From: Comamonas terrigena NBRC 13299
GTDB taxonomy: Bacteria > Pseudomonadota > Gammaproteobacteria > Burkholderiales > Burkholderiaceae_C
Reading direction: 5' to 3'
Assembly: GCF_006740045.1 (NCBI RefSeq)
Contig: NZ_AP019749.1
Coordinates: 1,011,001-1,075,000 of the forward strand
Length of the DNA: 64,000 nt
Shown: piece after piece, positions 56,904-64,000 of the stretch
Numbering within the stretch: position 1 is the stretch's first letter
How the letters are laid out: each line of letters starts with the position of its first letter
Program-made: the position numbers and the translations under genes
The notes under the pieces: model-generated
Seen by the model: the letters and a program-made list of their open reading frames with translations, nothing else
What the model was told of the DNA's origin: nothing
The model's database searches: none

Positions 56904-58058
56904 TCAAGGTTTCTTCTTCAAGGCCACGATGGCCGCGTGCAGCTTGTCGCGTGTCTGCTGCGTGGCCTGCTGGGTGCTGTGCTGTACCGCATCGGCGGCG
57001 CGTGCCGTGTGGTCGGCCACCTGCAGCGTGGCCTGGTGCAGCTTGCCGGTGGCCTGGTCCACCCAGGCGCCGGACGTGCTGGCTGCACTGCGGGCCGCAT
57101 CGCGCGTGGCGTCCACCACGGTCTGGCCGCTCTGGCGCACGCTGTCCACTGTGGATTGGGCGGTCTGGCTGACGGCATCGCGCATGCGGCCATAGACCGC
57201 CTGGCTGACGCTGCTGCCTGCTTCGCGCACCAGCTGGCCCAACTGGCCGGCCGCGCGCACGGTGGCACTGCGGCGCACGGCAGCGTGTTCCGGGCGCTGC
57301 AGCGGCGCGCAGTAGGCCTGGGCCATCAGGCCCACGCGCAAAGTCAGAAAGGCATTGGCCGCGCCGCTGGCCAGGCTGTTGGTCAGCAGGCTTCCCATGG
57401 CGCCGAGGCCGGGTACGCTGGCCAGGGCTGCGGGCGTGGTGGCCTGCACCAGCGGGGCCGCCAGTTCGGCAAAGTCCATCTCGTCCAGGCTGTTGGCCAG
57501 CAGCATGCAGGCGCCCACATTGCCGTAGAGGTAGCCCATCTGGCGCAGCGAGGGGCGCAGGCCGTAGATGCGTGCCACACGCCACACCAGCCGCAGCTGG
57601 CTGGCCAGCACCACCAGGCCATCCAGCCGGCCGTTTTGCAGCAGTGCCGTGCTGGCCAGCACGCTGGCGGCGGTGCGGCGGGTCTCGGCGTCGGCCAGGG
57701 TCTGCAGTTGCGCCAGGGCCTGGGCCACATCGTTTTCTGCCTGCAGCGGCTGGCCTGTCAGGTGGGCGTTGCGCGCCAGGTGCTGGCGCAACCGTGTCTG
57801 GTAGGCCACCTGCGCTGCGGGGGCGTCGCTGGCGGGTGGTTGCAGTGCCGCAGGCAGGCGCAGCAGCAAGGCAGTGGGCACCACCACCGCCACGGCCAGC
57901 AGGGCCAGCAAACCCCAGAAGGTCCACTGCCCGGCGCCGGCATGGACGCGGTCGGCCGCGTCGGCCAGCTGGGAGACCATGGCCACCGTGAACACGGCCA
58001 CATAGGCCAGAAAGGCGGCCAGCAAGGCCATCAGAATGCGGCGGGTGGTACGGTGCAT
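56904..58058 (-). CDS. DUF697 (YcjF-like) membrane protein
   Basis: 384 residues. Two N-terminal membrane helices (ILMALLAAFLAYVAVFTVAM and FWGLLALLAVAVVVPTALLL). A DUF697 domain follows at about residues 140-260 (LRLVWRVARIYGLRPSLRQM; SGAANAFLTLRVGLMAQAYC). The C-terminal 120 residues are Ala/Thr/Gln-rich with repeated VDxxRxSGQTVVDATRDAAR-like units, probably helical. Function unknown. ATG at 58058. Confidence 0.8.
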   Translation of the reverse strand: MHRTTRRILMALLAAFLAYVAVFTVAMVSQLADAADRVHAGAGQWTFWGLLALLAVAVVVPTALLLRLPAALQPPASDAPAAQVAYQTRLRQHLARNAHLTGQPLQAENDVAQALAQLQTLADAETRRTAASVLASTALLQNGRLDGLVVLASQLRLVWRVARIYGLRPSLRQMGYLYGNVGACMLLANSLDEMDFAELAAPLVQATTPAALASVPGLGAMGSLLTNSLASGAANAFLTLRVGLMAQAYCAPLQRPEHAAVRRSATVRAAGQLGQLVREAGSSVSQAVYGRMRDAVSQTAQSTVDSVRQSGQTVVDATRDAARSAASTSGAWVDQATGKLHQATLQVADHTARAADAVQHSTQQATQQTRDKLHAAIVALKKKP

Positions 58059-58098
58059 GGCAGGGCTTTCTCCAAGGGGCAGGGCGTGTGCAGCGGAA

Positions 58099-58422
58099 TC
58101 AGGTGTCCATGTCCTTGCGCTGCACTGGGGGCTGCTGGGCATGTTTGCGGCTGGCGCCGGCGCGGCCGGCCTTGCTCCAGTCGTAGAGCTCGCCATCCGG
58201 GGTGCGACCGCCTTCCACCGCCGCCACGCCGACGGGGCCGACCATGTCGCGCAGCTCGGACGAAATCGTGACATGCGCATGGCGGGCATCGCTGCGCAGC
58301 CGCTGGCATTGCTGCAGCGCTTCGCCCATCTGTGCATCGGAATACGGCAGGCACTGCGGCTGCCAGGCAGGCTCGGCGCCTTCGGGCGAGGTGTTCAGCA
58401 GGTAGTAGACAACAATGCTCAT
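58099..58422 (-). CDS. Small hypothetical protein
   Basis: 107 residues starting MSIVVYYLLNTSPEGAEPAW. A GAGAAG site lies eight bases before the ATG. Mixed alpha/beta with a polar C-terminus; no recognised family. 40 bp upstream of the DUF697 gene on the same strand, likely in one operon. Confidence 0.65.
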   Translation of the reverse strand: MSIVVYYLLNTSPEGAEPAWQPQCLPYSDAQMGEALQQCQRLRSDARHAHVTISSELRDMVGPVGVAAVEGGRTPDGELYDWSKAGRAGASRKHAQQPPVQRKDMDT

Positions 58423-59013
58423 GGCGGACTTCTCAAAACTTGAGCCCCGGTTGTACTGCAGTTGAGGGTGGCGGCCGCGTTGTCAGGTTTTGCCGGACGC
58501 TGTTTTCGACCGTGTCCGACAAAACTGGATGATGGCCCAATGTGATCGAGTTCCAGCATGCTCGCGACCAAGGTGCGCAACGAAGTTTGACCGCTGCACC
58601 TAAATGCTAGAGCGAACCAACCGTTGCAGTGATGGGCCGATTATCAGGACGGCAGCAAAGCCAACAAGGTGGCGCTCATCCGTAAACGCGTCAGCTAAAA
58701 ATTCGAGCTCGCCCGATTTGGTAAGCTCAAAATCTCGCACACAAGCTGCGCCAGCACATGCCGTTAGTCGCCCACTGAGGCGGATTTTTTGCGGCTGGCG
58801 TATGGATGGATTACGCGGTCAAGGCGCAAGCCTATCGAGCTAGGAAATAATTCTTCTTGGTAACTTGAGGACAGCTCTCTTGAAAAACTAAATCAGCCTT
58901 AAACGTTTTTGGATAGTTAGTTAGATGCTCCTAAATTTTTTGAGTAAATAGGGTTGCATATTCAGAGCGTAGTCAGCGAGAGTTTATTAACTACTTGCTG
59001 TGCAGGAGAGGGA
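58423..59013. other. Gene-poor start of AT-rich patch
   Basis: About 590 bp in which base composition drops from GC-rich to AT-rich (after roughly 58600). Short frames on both strands show nothing I recognise. The last 100 bases carry the ribosome binding site of the DUF4238 gene. Confidence 0.5.
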
Positions 59014-60033
59014 ATGAAGGAAATTCGTCGCAACAATCACTTTGTGCCCAAGCTATATCTAAAACAGTGGGCGCAAAACGGTCGGATTCCTACATATCGA
59101 TTGCTGGTATCTAACGAGGCTGTTCCAGAGTGGCGAGATCTTTCTCTTTCAAAAATTGCTTTTCGCGAACACCTCTACACATACGCGACGGCCAAAGAGG
59201 AAACCGACGAATTTGAGCACTGGCTTGCTGAAGAATTTGAAAATCCTGCGGTTGATGCAATTGAAAGAGTTGTGCGAGAGCAGCGACTTACGCCTGAGCA
59301 TTGGCGCCGCCTTGTGCGTTTTGCTGTGGCTCAGGAGGTTCGGACGCCAGCATAGTTCAAGCGTTTTGTGGCCAGACAGCACGCACAACTACCGAGCCTG
59401 ATGCAGGAGACATTAGAGAGGTCGGTTGAAAAATTGGAGAAACATCACGCGACCAAACGGCCTTTACCTGCTTCGCCTGAGAAGGATGCTTTGTTTCCGA
59501 CCAAGGTGGTCATCCAACACGGCGCAGACGGCCAGAGGCGCATTGGTGTGGAGACTGTGGTTGGCCGTCAGCTATGGCTTTGGACGATGCGACACCTTTT
59601 GACGACCACTATTGAGCAGATATCCACTCAAAAGTGGAATATTGTGCGCGCGCCTGACGGTGTCTCTTGGCCAACCTCGGACGACCCCTTGATACGGCTT
59701 AATTACAGAGGTCCTGCTGAATATGATTTTGGTGGTGGGTGGGGGGTGAAAAACACAGATATCTTCCTGCCTTTGAGTCCAAAGCATCTTTTGCATACCT
59801 GTATTTGTGGGCCTGGCTGGCCCCGCGGGGTTACTGTGAGCAGAGATATGGCCCTGTTTGTGAGGCGCATTATCTTGGAGCACTCGGATCAGTATGTTTT
59901 CTCAGTGGATAAAAAGGATGTAAGTCGTCTCCGTCCCCGCACGGTTTCGCTTTCGGCGTACAACGAAGAGTCAGCGTTTTGGGCCAAATGGAGGAATGAT
60001 CAACTACAAGCGGAGCAAGATCTTCACGCCTAA
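59014..60033 (+). pseudogene. DUF4238 protein gene interrupted by an in-frame amber codon
   Basis: ATG 59014 follows aggagaggga. The protein opens with the DUF4238 signature NNHFVPKLYLKQWAQNG and continues to codon 113. Codon 114 (59353-59355) is TAG, after which the same frame runs on without shift (FKRFVARQHAQLPSLMQETL ... PTSDDPLIRL ... TDIFLPLSPKHLL) to the stop at 60033. So this is one 339-codon gene with a single nonsense codon. DUF4238 proteins occur in mobile and defence-like contexts with unknown function. AT-rich composition. It could be a pseudogene or a read-through product. Confidence 0.75.
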
Positions 60034-60239
60034 TTGAAGTCCCCTTCGAATTGACCTCTTTGAGAATGCCGGCTATCTGACTTGCGCTGAATCTGGACTT
60101 TTCAGATAGAGATTCCTGCCGAGAGGATTCTCTACTTTCAAGTGGTTCAGGTTTACGAGGTGACTTCACCTCCCCAAAAAACGCTAAACAGCGGGCTTTA
60201 GGTGCTTGGAAAAGCGGCCTAAAAGAACCATGGGCTTGA
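60034..60239. other. Non-coding spacer next to tRNA 3' end
   Basis: 206 bp between the broken DUF4238 gene and the 3' end of tRNA-Arg. No gene; a cluster of A (ccccaaaaaacgc) and no visible duplicate of the tRNA end. If the patch entered by site-specific integration, its att site should lie here. Confidence 0.45.
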
Positions 60240-60314
60240 TGGTCCCCCCAACAGGAATCGAACCTGTATCTAGCGCTTAGGAGGCGCTCGTTCTATCCAT
60301 TGAACTATGGGGAG
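60240..60314 (-). tRNA. tRNA-Arg(CCU)
   Basis: Reading the minus strand, all arms fold: acceptor CTCCCCA with TGGGGGG, D arm GTTC/GAAC, anticodon stem AGCGC/GCGCT with loop CTCCTAA (anticodon CCT), T arm ACAGG/CCTGT with TTCGATT, discriminator A and encoded CCA. 75 nt. Its 3' end faces the AT-rich patch, the usual side for integrative elements. Confidence 0.95.
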
Positions 60315-60348
60315 CGAAACCGCTGATTCTACCTGCCGGCAGCGGCCT

Positions 60349-63300
60349 TCAGTCCTTGCGCACGGTATAGATCAGGTCCACGGCGGTCTGCAGGCCGGTC
60401 TGGCCGCGCAGCGTGAGCCGGCGGGACATCTCGTAGAAGACGTAGAGCGTGCCCATGGCGCCGTTCAGGCTCTGTTCGTAGGTGACGTACAGGTCCTTGG
60501 ACAGGCGTTTGCCCAGCGTGAGTGCAGCGCCGGCATTGGCGTCGGTGCTGTCGGTGCTGGCGCCCTTGAAGCCGATCTCGTCCAGCCCCACACGGCCGGC
60601 AAAGTTCTCACTGGTGCCGCCGCCGCTGAGCAGGGCCAGTGCCGCCTGTTGCAGCAGTGCGGCCTCGGCACCGCCACTGGCCGTGTCGCGGCCCATGACG
60701 ATCCAGGAGAGCTTTTCCGCGTCGGACATTTCCGGGTCGGAGAACAGGGTCACGCGCGGGTCGGTGGCGCTGCCCAGCACGCGCACGCCGGCCCGCACCG
60801 TGATGTTGGGGCGGATGGCGGTGATGTCCAGCGAGGGGTTGTTGTAGGGACCGTTGAAGCGGACCAGACCGCTTTCCACGTCCAGCGACTGTCCCCAGGC
60901 ACGGTAGCGGCCTTGTTCGGTGCGCACTTCGCCCGTGATTTGCGGAGGGGCGCTGAGCGTGCTGCCGCCGCGCACCTGCAACTGGCCGCGCAGGCGGGTG
61001 GTGATGCCAAAGCCCTGCAGCGCAAAGTCACGTCCCAGGTTCAGGTTCAGCAGAATGTCCGGTACCTTGGCGGTGTTGGGGCTGGCTCCGGCGCTGGCCT
61101 GCTGTGCAGCCTGGCGGGCTTCCCTTTGGCGGCGTTCCGCCTCGGCCTTGCGGGAGGCGGCCGAGTGCACGACCACATCCTTGTCCAGCGAGGGCGCAGA
61201 GGCATCGGGCAGCAGGATGGCGGCACGGTCGACCGTCAGGTCGCCGCGCAGCACGAACTGGCCGTTGTCCAGCCGGGCCTGCATCTGCCCCGAGGTGCTG
61301 AGCTGCCGGTCGGCCCGCACCAGCACCTGCAGGCGTTCGGCGCGCAGCTGGATGTCCATCTGCATGCCCGACTGTCCGGCGGCGGGCTGCGGGTTCCAGG
61401 CCACAAAGCCGGAGCCTGTCAGCTGGCCGCCTTCCTGCGGGGCGGGGGTGAGGTTGCCGCTGTAGCCCAGGATGCGGGCCGTGCTGCCTTTGCCGCCTTG
61501 CAGCGTCAGTTCGGTGATGTCCAGCCGCGTGCCTTGCAGGCGTGCGCGCAGGCGGCCGTCGTGCAGATCCAGGCCGTCGAGCAGCGAGACGATGGACAGT
61601 TTGTCGGCCCCCAGGGTGCCGTCCCAGCGCGGATCGCTGCGTGTACCGGCAATGCGCACATCGGCGTTCAGGCTGCCGGTGACGCGCCAGCCGGGTGGCG
61701 CGAACATGGCCCAGATGCCGATGTCGGGCAGGTTGGCCTTGGCACTGCCCGAGAGGGGGGCGTTCTCCGGCCAGGCCCAGCCTTCGGCCGTGCGTTGCAG
61801 GGTGCTGCGCACGTCGGCACTGAGGTGGCCGGCGCGTTCGGTGTCCCACAGCAGCTGGGTGCGGACTTCGCTGTCGCGCATTTGCAGCTGCAGGCGCAGG
61901 TTCTGGATGCGGGCGCGCATGCCGCGGCCCGGCACGCGCTGTTGCTGCACGGCGCCATCGGCACGGCGCGCCACAGCGCCTTCGGAGCGGATGACGGTGA
62001 CATTGGCGGCGGTTTCCTCTTCCACCACGGCCAGGCGGATGTCGCCACTGGCGCGTTCCAGCACCACGTCGGCCACCGGGCTTCGGCCTGTGGTGTCGAT
62101 GTTCCAGCGCCCGTTCAGGCTCAGGTCGCCGCTGATGCCGGCGGCGGTCAGCGGGCCTTTGCCGGGCTCGGCGCCGAACGCATCGGCCCAGGCCAGCGGA
62201 ATGCCTTGCAGCTGGCCCTGGCTTTGCACCTGCCAGCTGCCGTCGCTGCCCTGGCGCAGATTGATGGGCTGCCATTGCAGCCCGGCGGGTGCGCTGCCTG
62301 TGGGCGCGCTGACGCGCAATTGGCCGGCACTGGTGTCGATGCGCTGGCTGCGTATCGTCTGGCCCACGGTGCGCTGGCTGACGGTCAGCGGGCTGGCCAG
62401 TTCGGCTTTCCAGCTGCCGGCGCTGTCGGTGCCGGGGCTCCACTGGGCTTGCAGGCGCTCCACGCGGCCTTGCCAGTCCAGGGCGGCGGCGCCGCGGTTG
62501 GTCAGCAGGCCGCCTTGCAGCAGGGTGTCTAGGGCGATGCGCTGCGCACCCTGGCGCAGCTGCGTGTTCAGCGTGGCCTGCAACTGCTCGGGCGTGCCCT
62601 GCAGGTTCAGGCTGAACTGGTCAATGCGGGTGGTGCTGGCCTCCGGGCCGGCCGGTGTCCATTGCAGGCCCGTGCTGCGCAGGCTGGCCTGCAGTTGCAG
62701 GCCCGAGGCAACGGGTGTGGCCGCGGTGTGCTGCAGGCGCTGCTGCAGCTTGCCCCAACCACCTTTCCATTGCACGCTGGCATCTGCCGCGCCTTCCAGC
62801 CTGGCGCCCTGCAGCGTGTCTGCCATGCCGGGAAGGCGTTGCAGCCAGGCCAGCATCTGCGGGGCGGACTGCAGGCGCAGGCTGGCCTGGCCGGCACCTT
62901 CGTCCGGGCTGATGTGGCCCTGCAGCTCCAGCTGGGTACCGGGGGCCTGCAGCTGTGCGGTGGTGCGCACCAGCAGGCTGTCGCTGTGGAATTCCAGCTG
63001 CTTGCTGTCCAGCTGTGCCTGCATGGCGTTCAGGTGCAGCTGGCGCAGTGTCAGGACCGGGGCACTCCACTGGCCCTGGGCGCGCACGGCGTCGATGCGC
63101 AGCGGGCTGCTGTTGCCTGCGGTGCGCACCACGCGCCCGGTGGCCGGGCCGCGGGTGGTGGCAATGTCGACTTGGAAATCCACCACCGGCGTGGCACCGG
63201 CTTCTGCGGCCGGGGTGCGTGCGGTGATCTGGCCTTTGAGCGGGGCGGGGTCCAGCGTGCTCCACAGCGCGGCGGGATCGACCTGATGCAGCACGGCATC

Positions 63301-64000
63301 GCCTTGCACGCTGCGGGTGGTGCCGTCGTAGCTGCCCTGGGCCGTCAGGTGGCCGGTGCCCAGGTTGATCTGGGCTTCTTCCAGCCGCCAGGTCGTGCCT
63401 TGCTGCTGCACATCGGCTTCCAGCTGGTGGATGGGCAGGGCGCGCAGGTCCCAGGGGCCGGGAATGGCGTTGCGCACGTTGGCGCGCAGGTCCCAGCCGG
63501 TGGCGGAAGGGCCGGCCTGCACTTCACCGCTGAGCAGGGTGTGGGGACCGTCGGGCCAGAACAGCGAGACATCCACCTGGTGCAGCTGGGCGTGGGCGGA
63601 CACCACGGGCTGGGGCTGCCAGGGTTGGAGCTTGGCGCTGAGCTGGGCGCGCAGCGTCTGGCTGCTGGCAATGTCTTCGGCTTCGCGGGCCGTGGGTTGC
63701 GGCAGGTCTTGCGCGCTGTCTTCCTGCACCACATCCTTGGCGTAGGCGCTGGCCTGGGCTTCGATCTGTGCGTCGGCGCCCGCCAGGGTGCCGCTCAACT
63801 GGACGGTGGCCAGGGTCTGCAGCCGCATGTCCTGTTCGGGCAGGGCGGTCTGGATGCTGCCGCGCAGATGGGCTTCCAGCTCCATGGGGGCCGCGCCTTG
63901 CAGCTTGAGCTGGGCGGCGTAGCGGCCTTCTGCCCAGCGCAGCGAGTTCACGGCCAGCTGGTGGTGGCTGCCGGTGTAGCGGTAGTGGCCCTGCAGCTCG
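60349..64000 (-). CDS. tamB: TamB (DUF490) translocation and assembly module, partial
   Basis: At least 1217 residues, running off the right edge; the frame is open to the last base, so the N-terminus is missing. Repetitive beta-rich architecture typical of the AsmA/TamB superfamily. The C-terminal DUF490 domain is clear: ITAIRPNITVRAGVRVLGSA, TLFSDPEMSDAEKLSWIVMG, GKRLSKDLYVTYEQSLNGAM, and the terminal strand LQTAVDLIYTVRKD. With TamA it serves outer-membrane assembly and phospholipid transport; tamA is probably just outside the window. Confidence 0.93.
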   Translation of the reverse strand, partial: ELQGHYRYTGSHHQLAVNSLRWAEGRYAAQLKLQGAAPMELEAHLRGSIQTALPEQDMRLQTLATVQLSGTLAGADAQIEAQASAYAKDVVQEDSAQDLPQPTAREAEDIASSQTLRAQLSAKLQPWQPQPVVSAHAQLHQVDVSLFWPDGPHTLLSGEVQAGPSATGWDLRANVRNAIPGPWDLRALPIHQLEADVQQQGTTWRLEEAQINLGTGHLTAQGSYDGTTRSVQGDAVLHQVDPAALWSTLDPAPLKGQITARTPAAEAGATPVVDFQVDIATTRGPATGRVVRTAGNSSPLRIDAVRAQGQWSAPVLTLRQLHLNAMQAQLDSKQLEFHSDSLLVRTTAQLQAPGTQLELQGHISPDEGAGQASLRLQSAPQMLAWLQRLPGMADTLQGARLEGAADASVQWKGGWGKLQQRLQHTAATPVASGLQLQASLRSTGLQWTPAGPEASTTRIDQFSLNLQGTPEQLQATLNTQLRQGAQRIALDTLLQGGLLTNRGAAALDWQGRVERLQAQWSPGTDSAGSWKAELASPLTVSQRTVGQTIRSQRIDTSAGQLRVSAPTGSAPAGLQWQPINLRQGSDGSWQVQSQGQLQGIPLAWADAFGAEPGKGPLTAAGISGDLSLNGRWNIDTTGRSPVADVVLERASGDIRLAVVEEETAANVTVIRSEGAVARRADGAVQQQRVPGRGMRARIQNLRLQLQMRDSEVRTQLLWDTERAGHLSADVRSTLQRTAEGWAWPENAPLSGSAKANLPDIGIWAMFAPPGWRVTGSLNADVRIAGTRSDPRWDGTLGADKLSIVSLLDGLDLHDGRLRARLQGTRLDITELTLQGGKGSTARILGYSGNLTPAPQEGGQLTGSGFVAWNPQPAAGQSGMQMDIQLRAERLQVLVRADRQLSTSGQMQARLDNGQFVLRGDLTVDRAAILLPDASAPSLDKDVVVHSAASRKAEAERRQREARQAAQQASAGASPNTAKVPDILLNLNLGRDFALQGFGITTRLRGQLQVRGGSTLSAPPQITGEVRTEQGRYRAWGQSLDVESGLVRFNGPYNNPSLDITAIRPNITVRAGVRVLGSATDPRVTLFSDPEMSDAEKLSWIVMGRDTASGGAEAALLQQAALALLSGGGTSENFAGRVGLDEIGFKGASTDSTDANAGAALTLGKRLSKDLYVTYEQSLNGAMGTLYVFYEMSRRLTLRGQTGLQTAVDLIYTVRKD

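Overview
The window looks like a chromosomal segment of a betaproteobacterium of the family Comamonadaceae (Comamonas/Acidovorax/Delftia-like). The basis is very GC-rich coding sequence and several gene orders typical of that family: rpsP-rimM-trmD-rplS with a NUDIX gene, a CobD/CbiB-like gene, rsgA, M48 peptidase and orn; dusB-fis-purH; and hemL-thiD-rubredoxin-yqgE-ruvX-pyrR-pyrB-pyrC'-plsC. The genus is inference. No CRISPR array, rRNA or phage module is visible.

Layout. 1-2206 is an AT-rich foreign patch: an abortive-infection (Abi_C) protein, a doubly broken gene, a small orphan gene and a secreted spore-coat-U/pilin-like gene. The last is cut by an IS5-family element (2207-3257). Beyond the IS lies a 5'-truncated rarA, so the IS joins two unrelated gene fragments and marks a rearrangement. 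4734-8325 is livHMGF, and 8970-10648 a DUF47-Pit phosphate uptake pair. 10771-16081 is an iron-uptake cluster on the minus strand: a sigma/FecR fusion protein, a TonB-dependent transducer with an STN domain, a PepSY protein and a small membrane protein, with a Fur-box-like site upstream. 16923-28746 is housekeeping: the S16 and L19 operons, tRNA and ribosome maturation, oligoribonuclease, an RGG-tailed DEAD-box helicase and ychF.

29140-42509 carries an orphan ECF sigma factor, a DedA-like protein, a secreted protein resembling a dead VanX-type peptidase, dusB-fis, purH, a cytochrome c, an amino-acid permease, tag, an amidase with a divergent LysR regulator, hemL-thiD and a rubredoxin. 42762-47623 is a tightly overlapping yqgE-ruvX-pyrR-pyrB run followed by a non-catalytic dihydroorotase-like pyrC' and an acyltransferase. 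47766-58422 has a dihydrolipoyl-dehydrogenase-like flavoprotein, a divergent Fe3+-type ABC transporter, DUF423, ArsC, a DegP-like protease with a QseBC-like two-component system behind PmrA/QseB-type repeats, and a DUF697 protein.

58423-60239 is a second AT-rich patch, next to the 3' end of tRNA-Arg(CCU), holding a DUF4238 gene interrupted by one in-frame amber codon. The window ends inside tamB.

The most notable items are the single-chain sigma/FecR regulator, the IS-bounded chimeric junction that destroyed rarA and the pilin gene, the degenerate VanX-like secreted protein, and the triple TTAAGTC operator. No wholly new multi-gene system is evident; these are the best leads.
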